A stretch of 12,688 nucleotides of DNA from Bacteroidales bacterium (lineage in GTDB: Bacteria > Bacteroidota > Bacteroidia > Bacteroidales > UBA7960), in assembly GCA_007122745.1 (NCBI GenBank), contig SKTA01000009.1:1-12688 (forward strand), given 5' to 3'. This document shows positions 1 to 7,072 of the stretch, one piece after another. Each line of letters begins with the position of its first letter. Positions within the stretch are counted from its first letter, which is position 1. The notes below the pieces were generated by a model. The model saw nothing but the letters and a program-made list of their open reading frames with translations, had not been told where the DNA came from and made no database searches. Both the position numbers and the translations under genes were made by a program.

Positions 1-1161
1 CACCATCAACATGATTGCCAGACCCGGCAGGAATGCCAGATAACCCTTGTCAAGAATAATGTATCCGTAGTGCTCCCTGATCATGGAACCCCAGGAAGGC
101 ATGGGTGGCTGGACACCTATGCCAAGAAAGCTCAAGCCCGCCTCGATCAGAATGGCTGAAGCAAAATTTGCTGCCGAGATGATGATCACAGGGCCCATTG
201 TAACCGGTAAGATATGCCGCCGGATGATGCGAAAACTGCTGAGCCCAAGCGCCCTGGCAGCTTCTATATATTCATTTTCCCGGATGCTGATCACCTGACC
301 GCGAACCAGTCGCGCCACCTCAACCCACATCGTCAGCCCAACAGCCACGAAAACCTGCCAGAAACCTTTCCCCAAAGCGAAAGTTATGGCTATGGCAAGC
401 AGCAATGTCGGTATCGACCAAACCACATTGATCAGCCAGAGAATGATCTGATCCAGACGCCCCCTGAAAAAACCGGCCAGACTGCCAAGGGTGATCCCAA
501 TAACTAAAGATATAAATACCGCTATGAATCCAACCGATAAAGACACCCTCGTACCGATCACAAGCTGACTGAGCATGTCGCGGCCGAAACGATCCGTGCC
601 TAAAAGGAAAAGCTGTTCGCCGATATGATCCCTTTCCACATGCTCCTGCATAATTGCAATGGCCATGGTGTGTTTATTACCATCAATATCTCTGAAGGTC
701 AGATGGTCATTCTCTTTTTTGATGTCGAACGACGCGTCCAGGGCAAAAAGCACGTCGGCGAGCGAAACATAACCCTCCAAACCGGGAAATCCTTTCTGTC
801 CCGGATAGGTTTCGTAGTGCAGTGTATCCCCCGCAAACCACCAACGCTTTATGGGTAGAGTATTATAAGCCTGGGGTACCCCAAAAACAATCCGGCTGAA
901 AAATTGGGGTGCTTCATAGGGCTGGTTCCGGGTGACCTTTAATCGCTCCATCCGCGTTCCGGGCAGATGCGTTGCCAGTTCCAGTTGCTGATGATTTGCA
1001 TGTGGGGTTGAATCGGGAATGATCAGGTAGCCAAAAATGGCAAGAAATGCCGCTGCCACAATCCACGTCAGACCTGCCATCGCAGTCGGAATCCGTCTGA
1101 ACCGTTGCCATGCAATCCTGCCCGGCGAAACACCACGAACCTTGTCTTTTCTGAAAAACAT
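1..1161 (-). CDS. Peptide-type ABC transporter permease (OppC/DppC family), 3' end cut by the window
   Basis: This is an inner-membrane permease of the OppC/DppC type, which forms half of the channel for ATP-driven import of peptides or similar solutes. The frame is open from ATG at 1161 to base 1 (387 codons), and only the C-terminal tail is missing. TM1 lies at about residues 26-48. The family signature GTDRFGRDM is at 188-196, followed by several hydrophobic helices. The cytoplasmic EAA loop that contacts the ATPase is plain at about 297-320 (EAARALG, then RRHILP), and EAGLSFLGIG follows. Between TM1 and GTDRFGRD lies a soluble stretch of about 135 residues (50-186), much longer than in E. 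coli OppC; similar insertions occur in Bacteroidota homologues, as far as I recall. The other permease and the ATPases are not in view. A TAnnTTTG box lies 21 bases upstream of the start. The family is certain; the substrate is unknown. Confidence 0.93.
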   Translation of the reverse strand, partial: MFFRKDKVRGVSPGRIAWQRFRRIPTAMAGLTWIVAAAFLAIFGYLIIPDSTPHANHQQLELATHLPGTRMERLKVTRNQPYEAPQFFSRIVFGVPQAYNTLPIKRWWFAGDTLHYETYPGQKGFPGLEGYVSLADVLFALDASFDIKKENDHLTFRDIDGNKHTMAIAIMQEHVERDHIGEQLFLLGTDRFGRDMLSQLVIGTRVSLSVGFIAVFISLVIGITLGSLAGFFRGRLDQIILWLINVVWSIPTLLLAIAITFALGKGFWQVFVAVGLTMWVEVARLVRGQVISIRENEYIEAARALGLSSFRIIRRHILPVTMGPVIIISAANFASAILIEAGLSFLGIGVQPPMPSWGSMIREHYGYIILDKGYLAFLPGLAIMLMV

Positions 1162-1181
1162 CCGGCAAATGAAATAAATGA

Positions 1182-1189
1182 CAAAGTTA
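1182..1189 (-). promoter_or_regulatory. Probable -7 promoter element for the ABC permease gene
   Basis: On the minus strand this reads TAACTTTG, matching the Bacteroidota -7 consensus TAnnTTTG, with 20 bases between it and the permease ATG. I see no TTG at the expected -33 distance, so only half of the promoter is supported. Confidence 0.5.
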
Positions 1190-1247
1190 GCAAACAATAT
1201 TCATTGGGCGCTTGTTATATTAATTGATGTTTTTATCAGGAATTGCA

Positions 1248-1255
1248 TACTTTTG
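1248..1255 (+). promoter_or_regulatory. Probable promoter (-7 box, with -33 TTG) for the thioredoxin-fold gene
   Basis: TACTTTTG matches the Bacteroidota -7 consensus TAnnTTTG. A TTG at 1224-1226 lies 21 bases upstream, within the usual -33 spacing. It is the best-formed promoter in the window. Transcription would begin near 1260, leaving a leader of about 15-20 bases before the ATG at 1278. This argues against the upstream in-frame TTG/ATG at 1224/1227 as the translation start. Confidence 0.6.
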
Positions 1256-1277
1256 CAAATCACCAAAAAAATTTGTT

Positions 1278-1826
1278 ATGAGATTATTTCAGATTGTATT
1301 GATTTCAATTTTTGTTTTGATAATCGGAACGTCAGATGTTTTTGCTTCTGATCATGCCGAAGTAAACTGGCTTACCATGGAGGAAGCCGAGGAAAAGTTT
1401 AACGAAGAGCCCAGGAGAATTTTTGTTGATGTTTATACCGACTGGTGTGGATGGTGCCGCCGGATGACATCGGAAACTTTTTCCCATCCCTATATCGCTG
1501 AAATGTTAAACACATACTTTTATCCGGTAAAGCTGAATGCCGAACAGGAAGAACCCATTGTTTTTCAGGGGGTCACCTACGAGAATGATAATATCGGACA
1601 GCGGCGTGCAACCCATAATTTCGCCATTGCCCTGCTGCAAGGTCAGATGAGCTATCCCTCCGTCGCTTTTTTTAATGAAGAAATGCAGCTTATTACTGCA
1701 ATACCGGGGTTCAGACCACCGAAAAACATGGAGGCGGTACTCGTATTCTTTAAAGATGACGTTTACAAGGAAAGTCCAAACCTGCAAGACTTTATCAGTT
1801 CATTCGAAGGCCAGATCACAGAATGA
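1278..1826 (+). CDS. Secreted thioredoxin-fold protein with CGWC active site
   Basis: The 182-residue product has an N-terminal signal peptide (MRLF, then a run of I, V, L and F to about residue 18, likely cleaved after VFA at 21-23), so it should act in the periplasm or cell envelope. The mature part is a thioredoxin fold. YTDWCGWCRRM (53-63) supplies the redox pair Cys57 and Cys60 on a predicted strand-helix turn, and SYPS (125-128) gives the cis-proline. Between them is an insertion (about 88-122) typical of DUF255/thioredoxin_7-like proteins of Bacteroidota. A thiol-disulfide reductase or isomerase role follows from the family; the partner is unknown. The frame stays open upstream to 1224, but that part overlaps the promoter and would spoil the signal peptide, so I chose ATG 1278. 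The gene ends three bases from the stop of the convergent ligase gene. Confidence 0.88.
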   Translation: MRLFQIVLISIFVLIIGTSDVFASDHAEVNWLTMEEAEEKFNEEPRRIFVDVYTDWCGWCRRMTSETFSHPYIAEMLNTYFYPVKLNAEQEEPIVFQGVTYENDNIGQRRATHNFAIALLQGQMSYPSVAFFNEEMQLITAIPGFRPPKNMEAVLVFFKDDVYKESPNLQDFISSFEGQITE

Positions 1827-1829
1827 TTA

Positions 1830-3455
1830 TCAGTCTGAAAAACCCCTGTCAGTCAGATTCCGTTTTACTTGATCGCTATACCATAAACAGATCAGCGCGT
1901 TATAGCTGTTGATCTTACCTGGGATTTTAATTCCCTGAGCCTTCAAATCCTTTAACATCTCTGCCGTAAAACTGTGATAACATATATAATCGCGCTTTTT
2001 GAGCCGGTTTTTCCTGATTGCATAAGGAACCAGGATCCTGAGCTTATCCTTTATCTTCCTGAATCTTAATGTCAACGTCCTTTCATTGATTACGTCCAGA
2101 GGGAAATGTACCCCCAAAGGCATAAAATAATGCTCCAATAAGACTTCATTATATAAAGCCTTGTACTTGCGAAGTGAGTATGGAAGTATTCTGAAAAAGC
2201 TCCGGAACTCACCGTCAAATAAAGGGAATCGACATTGATAACCAAAAAAGGGAAACACCCCGGCCGAATTAAAAATGAACTTGCTCAGCCGCTCTTTCAG
2301 CGCCCAGTCTTCAGTAGTCGAATCATAATGAATGTCGGCAATATATTCGGGAGGATTGTAAGAATGAAACCATTTTTCAAGCCTGGACTCTATGATCTTT
2401 TCCTGATCTGAAGAAAGGGGCAGAAAATTGAAATACCCTTTTCTAATGTCCCTGCTGCTGTTGTGCGACCGGTTGTTGCTGACCCTAATTGTCTTCTCCA
2501 CATAGCTGCCGGCAATGTTATCACCAATATGCCCCGGGATAAAAATACTGTTGTCAGGAATCAGCTCTTTTTCCTTGAGATGCTTTACTGCAAAATATTC
2601 CTGCAGATAGGGCATCGAACTGATATTCCCAACATAATTACAATAATCAATAAAAACAGGATCATCTGTTAACCCTTGAATATCCATAGCATTATAATCA
2701 AGAAAAATCCACTGAAAACCCAGCGCTTCCGCCACTTTTTTGCTGATATCAGACTCTTTGTTCGGTCTTCCGTAGGTAAAGCAAATGGTTTGTTCATGGC
2801 CCGCCTTCTTTAACATGCAAGCGATCAACCGTGAATCGTATCCGCCGCTGAGGGGAATAACGGCCGTTTTTCCCCTCAGGGAATCAATCAAACGGTTGGC
2901 TGCGTTTTGCAATACCTCTTTTAAATCCTGTTTAAGCAGGCTGTGTGACTTGATTGTGAAATAGTCGGGTAGGAACCAATAATAGGTTTTTTGTTCTTTT
3001 TTTTTATCATGATGAAGAAAAATGATTTCTCCGGCCTGCGTTCGTTGGATCTCTTTAACGAGTGTTTCGTTGCCCGACACAAAACCTGCTGCAAGGAATT
3101 CCTGTTGCGCATCCCTATTAAAGGTCCATTCTCTTTTCTGTGCGGCAAAAATACCGGCATCATCAGAAATGAACCATCCTGCATCTGCTTTGGCATAAAG
3201 CAACGGAAATCCTCCGATCGGATCGGTCGCGATCAATGTGCCATGCGGCAGGTTGATGATGAGGGTGAATATACCGTCCATTTGCTGCAACATACTTTCC
3301 AGTGTGGCAATGCCATCAACAGGGAGAAACAAACTTGCTGCCTCATCAGCAGTCAGGAAACTCCCTTCGTGGTCAAACAAATAACCCTTAAAGGTGACAT
3401 TGCCAACATTCACCCATTCAAAACCATTGTTGAATCTTAGATTAATTGCATTCAT
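1830..3455 (-). CDS. Asparagine-synthetase-like ATP-dependent ligase lacking the glutaminase cysteine
   Basis: The 541-residue protein has AsnB-type architecture: a diverged N-terminal Ntn-like domain (about 1-165) and a C-terminal AANH/PP-loop synthetase domain. The ATP pyrophosphate loop is SGGYDSR at 203-209, and PGHIGDNIAG (307-316) corresponds to the second acidic motif of asparagine synthetases. The N-terminus reads Met-Asn-Ala, so the catalytic Cys2 of glutamine amidotransferases is absent, and an in-frame stop just upstream rules out a longer start supplying it. The N-domain still shows DGIFTLIINL and ATDPIGGFPLLY, as in the Ntn fold. It should adenylate a carboxylate, but the nitrogen donor would be ammonia, an amine or another protein. 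It overlaps the glycosyltransferase gene by four bases (ATGA), so its substrate is probably a sugar acid or acyl group in surface-glycan synthesis (inference). True asparagine synthesis is less likely. Confidence 0.85.
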   Translation of the reverse strand: MNAINLRFNNGFEWVNVGNVTFKGYLFDHEGSFLTADEAASLFLPVDGIATLESMLQQMDGIFTLIINLPHGTLIATDPIGGFPLLYAKADAGWFISDDAGIFAAQKREWTFNRDAQQEFLAAGFVSGNETLVKEIQRTQAGEIIFLHHDKKKEQKTYYWFLPDYFTIKSHSLLKQDLKEVLQNAANRLIDSLRGKTAVIPLSGGYDSRLIACMLKKAGHEQTICFTYGRPNKESDISKKVAEALGFQWIFLDYNAMDIQGLTDDPVFIDYCNYVGNISSMPYLQEYFAVKHLKEKELIPDNSIFIPGHIGDNIAGSYVEKTIRVSNNRSHNSSRDIRKGYFNFLPLSSDQEKIIESRLEKWFHSYNPPEYIADIHYDSTTEDWALKERLSKFIFNSAGVFPFFGYQCRFPLFDGEFRSFFRILPYSLRKYKALYNEVLLEHYFMPLGVHFPLDVINERTLTLRFRKIKDKLRILVPYAIRKNRLKKRDYICYHSFTAEMLKDLKAQGIKIPGKINSYNALICLWYSDQVKRNLTDRGFSD

Positions 3456-4651
3456 GAATCCTGGTTTTGCAAAAGTTTCTCAAACAAACGGATGTAGGCG
3501 CCGGTCACGGTCTTTTTGCTATATCTCTTCAGGCAGATAGCCCGTATTTTTTCCGGATGGTACCGGTCAAAGGTATAAAGCATTTGCTTCATGGTTTCAA
3601 AAAGTCCCTCCGGGTCGTCGGGCTGACATAAAAGTCCGCATTCGTCGGTAACAATCTCCTCCGGACCACCCGACCTGGTCGCGATCACAGGCAAGCCGCA
3701 AGCCATGGCCTCGATCAGGACGATGCCAAAAGCCTCAAAACGTGAAGGCAAAACAAAGGCATCTGCCTGTTGCATCTGCGCTGGCAGCTGATCGCGGTTT
3801 AAAAAGCCTTTACAGACCACATCGTCTTGCAGCTTGTGTTGACTTATCTGCTTCTGAAGCATTGATGTATCCGTGTCTTTGCCTCCTATGACCAGCCTGA
3901 CTTTACGGGAGCTTTGCGCCCTGAGCAAGGCAAATGACCGGATCAGCACATCCAGACCTTTCAACGGTTCATGGTTTGCAATGCATAAAAACGTAAACTG
4001 ACCGTTGTTGTCTTTTTTGTTTTTATTGATGTGAAAAAAGTCCGTGTCGGTCATGTTGGGGATGCAGGAAAATCTTGATCCATCGCCGTTATCGATATCC
4101 CTGATCTTTTTCTGCAACGCCTTGCTGACGGTAACAACATGATCAGCATTTGTGAATGCTTTGCGCAGCATAGGTATGTGCCAGGGTTTGATCATCATTT
4201 CTGGCAGTTCACCAATACCGGTAAAACGTCCGCGGTGTTCGGTGATTACATAAGGGGTGCCCCATTTCTTTTTGATACGTGCCGCGGCAAGGCCTGCCCA
4301 CATGCTGCTGTGAGCCAGAATGATATCGGGATGGCCAGATTCCTTGCTGAAATGATCATACATGGATGCCACGCGCTTCACCCATACGTTCACATTGCTC
4401 CTTATTCCCAGTGGGATGCGACGAATGATGCGGTTATGTTCAGTAATGCCACAACATGTTTTTGTTTGTTTCCCTGACTTGAAATATCTTTTCGGATCAT
4501 CACGCAAGCCGGTTTCAATGCCGGCGAGCACATGCACCTCCAGGCCCGCCTGAGCCAATGCCACACTGTGCTCCCGGAAAAACTCACCCCCGCGGGGTGG
4601 ATACCAGGAGGGGATCACAACGATTTTGTATTTCTTCTTTCCCTGTTGCAT
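3452..4651 (-). CDS. Glycosyltransferase, GT4 family (GT-B fold)
   Basis: The 399-residue protein is a retaining glycosyltransferase of GT family 4, which transfers a sugar from a nucleotide-activated donor at the cytoplasmic face of the inner membrane. The N-terminal Rossmann domain starts with IVVIPSWYPPRGGEFF (10-25), the usual acceptor-side opening of this family, and has TEHRGRF at 137-143. The C-terminal donor domain has ANHEPLKGLDVLIRSF (225-240), and LPSRFEAFGIVLIEAMACGL (301-320) contains the E-X7-E pair Glu306/Glu314, followed by GGPEEIV. Length is normal and no membrane segment is evident. It starts six bases after the flippase stop and overlaps the ligase start by four bases, so the three are probably cotranscribed and translationally coupled. 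Donor, acceptor and linkage cannot be read from the sequence. It is the only clear glycosyltransferase in the cluster. Confidence 0.93.
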   Translation of the reverse strand: MQQGKKKYKIVVIPSWYPPRGGEFFREHSVALAQAGLEVHVLAGIETGLRDDPKRYFKSGKQTKTCCGITEHNRIIRRIPLGIRSNVNVWVKRVASMYDHFSKESGHPDIILAHSSMWAGLAAARIKKKWGTPYVITEHRGRFTGIGELPEMMIKPWHIPMLRKAFTNADHVVTVSKALQKKIRDIDNGDGSRFSCIPNMTDTDFFHINKNKKDNNGQFTFLCIANHEPLKGLDVLIRSFALLRAQSSRKVRLVIGGKDTDTSMLQKQISQHKLQDDVVCKGFLNRDQLPAQMQQADAFVLPSRFEAFGIVLIEAMACGLPVIATRSGGPEEIVTDECGLLCQPDDPEGLFETMKQMLYTFDRYHPEKIRAICLKRYSKKTVTGAYIRLFEKLLQNQDS

Positions 4652-4657
4652 GGTTAT

Positions 4658-5935
4658 TTAGGTTTTTTTCGATTGCTTTGCCAGATACAGAAACCATGAC
4701 AACTTATATCCTACCATAAGGGTACTGACTCCCGAAAATAAAGCAAGTGCATACATCTCATTCTGCATCCGTATCCCAATGTATAACGCAAGAAAACGCA
4801 AAATAAGGTATATGACATCAATGATCATGGCAGTTTTTTGCTTGAAAAACAGTTCATGAAGGAAGGTCAGCGGACTGGTAAGAAACACCATGAACAACCA
4901 GGGACTGAGTATTTGCAGGTACCTCCCCGAAGTTTCATAAGCATCAGAAAACACAAAGGAAAACAATTCCGGTGCCCAGATCATAACCGGTATAAAGGGT
5001 ATAATGCCGGCAATGAAGAAGCGTCCGACCATCTTTTTTAAAACCGGATAAATGTATTTCCCCTGGTGATACTGCTCAATCATTTTCTGCGAAAGCACTT
5101 GCTGTGTGCTTTGGGAGAAAAGACTCACCGGACGAAACACGAAGGTGTAACCAAACGCATACAAACCGGCTACTTCAACCGAAAACCCCCAGGTGAACAT
5201 GAAGATGGGAAGGCTGCCCGATAAATTATTGGTTACGCTCAGGAGCATGTTGTACCTGGGATACTGGCTGTAAGTCTTTGCCTGTGAAATGAGGTCCTTT
5301 GTGGTGGTCCAAACCTTCTGCTTCAATACCTGACGCAATGTATGTAAATACAAGAAACAGGTTGCCAGGAATTGCCCGGCGATTTGTCCTGCAATCAAGC
5401 CATTAAAGGGTGTTTTTAAAAAACCCGCTAAAACTTTGGAACTGCTGGTTAAGCCCTGTTGCAGCAAAGTGCTTTTTGCCATGCGGTTAAACATCTTTGT
5501 GCGGTTTGAATAAAACAGGGAAGCCTGAAATGTTCCGTGTATGATAAGGCTCAGCGGGACAAATACGATCCAGGGCGCTATTGCCGGGTTTCCAAGCATG
5601 GTGGCAATATTGGTGCGAAAGAGCGTCAATGGCGCCATCAGCAAAATTGAAAACAGGATCGTAAGCCTTAAAACCAGGCGAAACAGGTGTATGGCTGCAT
5701 TTTCATCCCTGGGGAGCATGATGGCTTGCTCATACTTGGCTGTAGAAATTACCGACAATATGCTCAGTAGGCTGAGATACAGGGCTGCCAGTCCAAAGTC
5801 GTCAGGGACGAAAAGCCTGGAAAGCACCGGTGCAAGCAGCAAAGCAACACCCTGTCCAATGACGGAACTGGAAAATAGCGCCATGAAATGGCGGATGGGC
5901 TCCAGACGAAGAAAATGCAACAGGGATCTTAGCAT
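4658..5935 (-). CDS. Polysaccharide/oligosaccharide flippase (Wzx-like, MOP superfamily)
   Basis: The 425-residue protein is almost entirely hydrophobic helices with short loops, matching the 12-14 segment layout and usual 400-500 residue length of Wzx/RfbX-type flippases. The opening is typical: FMALFSSSVIGQGVALLLAP (18-37), then LSRLFVPDDFGLAALYLSL, the segment in which family members carry a PEDFG-like turn. FGYTFVFRPVSLFSQSTQQV near the middle is also typical. Such proteins move undecaprenyl-linked oligosaccharides across the inner membrane. The gene lies 81 bases downstream of the acyltransferase stop, with a possible promoter box between (5960-5967), and six bases upstream of the GT4 gene. 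It indicates that the cluster's product, or one it belongs to, is assembled on a lipid carrier and exported. The glycan is unknown. A teichuronic or O-antigen type assignment would be guesswork. Confidence 0.9.
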   Translation of the reverse strand: MLRSLLHFLRLEPIRHFMALFSSSVIGQGVALLLAPVLSRLFVPDDFGLAALYLSLLSILSVISTAKYEQAIMLPRDENAAIHLFRLVLRLTILFSILLMAPLTLFRTNIATMLGNPAIAPWIVFVPLSLIIHGTFQASLFYSNRTKMFNRMAKSTLLQQGLTSSSKVLAGFLKTPFNGLIAGQIAGQFLATCFLYLHTLRQVLKQKVWTTTKDLISQAKTYSQYPRYNMLLSVTNNLSGSLPIFMFTWGFSVEVAGLYAFGYTFVFRPVSLFSQSTQQVLSQKMIEQYHQGKYIYPVLKKMVGRFFIAGIIPFIPVMIWAPELFSFVFSDAYETSGRYLQILSPWLFMVFLTSPLTFLHELFFKQKTAMIIDVIYLILRFLALYIGIRMQNEMYALALFSGVSTLMVGYKLSWFLYLAKQSKKT

Positions 5936-5959
5936 AGATGGATCTGCTTAGCACTAAGG

Positions 5960-5967
5960 CAAAAGTA
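5960..5967 (-). promoter_or_regulatory. Possible internal promoter -7 element before the flippase gene
   Basis: The minus strand reads TACTTTTG, matching TAnnTTTG, in the only non-coding gap inside the glycan cluster (5936-6016) and 24 bases upstream of the flippase ATG. It is identical to the box before the thioredoxin-fold gene. No TTG sits at the -33 distance. It could let flippase, GT4 and ligase be expressed separately from the first two genes. Confidence 0.45.
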
Positions 5968-6016
5968 CTGGATTTTTTTTAGCTGCTTGTGTATCTGTTA
6001 GAAAGTGATGAGAAAA

Positions 6017-7072
6017 TTAATGGCGATCAGCCAGAAATAATTGCCAGTTTTCGAGGTTTTTGATATCGACATCATTAAGAAAAAAATCATTTTTTGCAAC
6101 TTTAAGGTTAACCGGACGGACCAGAATGGGGAGCCGCTTTTTCCCCAACAAGTTCCAGATTTTGGTTGGTGCTGACATAAATCCGCAGCGCCGCAATCTT
6201 GCCGAATCATGCCGCGAGAGCACCCAGGTGCGTAAAAAGGGGATGCCGATTGTTCGAACGGCCACTTTGATGGTTGTTTTCAGCATCGGGGTGTTTGTTG
6301 CAGCATATTCCCATAAAAGAAACTGACTGTCAGATACCTTGTGCAGAACAAGATAGGATTCAAGGTTTCCCTTAACGCGTAGGTAAACAAAAATGTAGGT
6401 TTTGTCCCTGAAGGCATAGCGCCAGTTGAAATATCTTGTGTCGCGGATGCAACCGATTTTGCCTTTTTGAGGCTGCCTGTCAGCCAATTCGGCCATCTCT
6501 TCAGCATACACCCTGCTGCTGATCTCTACTGTCGCATCCTTCAAATGATGCATGCCAAACCTGACTTCTTTGCCTTTCAGGCTGCCGCTGCGAAGCCGGA
6601 TATGCTGAAACAGGTCATAACGCAGCGCAAACCTTTTGAGGCCGCTGGTGGCTTGCCAGCCGAGCTTCAGATAGCCCGGCGTGCTGTATTCATTTGATGA
6701 AAGGTTGTAGATCACGACATCGCCGGTCGGGTTATCGCCAATGTCATTCAGAAAAAACCGGATCAGGCCTGTGAAAATCCCTTTGCGACGAAAGTCGGGG
6801 TTTACAACCGCATCGGCAGCCGTCAGGCCGATTATTTGTTTGCCTTTGCATTCCAAAGCTTGTGGGACAAAAGCACGGAATCCCACAACCTGTGTGGCGG
6901 AAACCGCCAGATACATGTATTTCTTTGCAGCAAAGGGGTTTTGTTCATAGCGCCATTCAAACAGTTGCCTCTGTTTTTGTTCATCAAGGTGTGTCCACAA
7001 AACAGCCAGAAGCCTGAGGGTTTCCTCTTTGTGTTCCGACGTGTATTTTATGTAATTCACTTTTGTCATCAT
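6017..7072 (-). CDS. GNAT-family N-acyltransferase, possibly a tandem-GNAT protein
   Basis: This 351-residue protein has a GNAT acyl-CoA transferase domain in its N-terminal half. Strand YLAVSATQVVGFRAF (54-68) leads to DAVVNPDFRRKGIFTGLI (87-104), where R95-R-K-G98 matches the acetyl-CoA pyrophosphate-binding motif A (R/Q-x-x-G-x-G/A), with Phe100 where Gly or Ala is usual. The second half resembles another, degenerate GNAT unit: an FNWRY motif at 215-219 repeats FEWRY at 38-42, each followed by a predicted beta segment (YMYLAVS and YIFVYLR). ENWQLFLADRH closes the protein. Length is about twice that of a single GNAT domain. It overlaps the stop of the upstream gene by four bases (ATGA), so coupling is likely. 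From context it may acylate an amino sugar or related precursor; this is inference. A role on a protein or small molecule is not excluded. Confidence 0.82.
   Translation of the reverse strand: MMTKVNYIKYTSEHKEETLRLLAVLWTHLDEQKQRQLFEWRYEQNPFAAKKYMYLAVSATQVVGFRAFVPQALECKGKQIIGLTAADAVVNPDFRRKGIFTGLIRFFLNDIGDNPTGDVVIYNLSSNEYSTPGYLKLGWQATSGLKRFALRYDLFQHIRLRSGSLKGKEVRFGMHHLKDATVEISSRVYAEEMAELADRQPQKGKIGCIRDTRYFNWRYAFRDKTYIFVYLRVKGNLESYLVLHKVSDSQFLLWEYAATNTPMLKTTIKVAVRTIGIPFLRTWVLSRHDSARLRRCGFMSAPTKIWNLLGKKRLPILVRPVNLKVAKNDFFLNDVDIKNLENWQLFLADRH

Noticed and set aside
83..858. Plus-strand open frames within the first kilobase.
   Set aside because: The minus-strand permease explains this region completely, with its EAA loop and GTDRFGRD motif in one continuous frame.
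1224..1277. In-frame 18-codon N-terminal extension of the thioredoxin-fold protein, starting at TTG 1224 or ATG 1227.
   Set aside because: It overlaps the promoter box at 1248-1255, and the ATG at 1278 gives a clean signal peptide directly.
1827..1860. Repeated CAGTC-type motifs just after the thioredoxin-fold stop, considered as a terminator hairpin.
   Set aside because: The copies do not pair as an inverted repeat and no T-run follows on either strand.
2991..3440. Plus-strand open frame of 149 codons opposite the ligase gene, and similar frames opposite the GT4 (4139-4477), flippase (5541-5951) and GNAT (6836-7234) genes.
   Set aside because: Their translations show no domains or membrane pattern and they lie fully opposite well-supported genes; they are antisense shadows.
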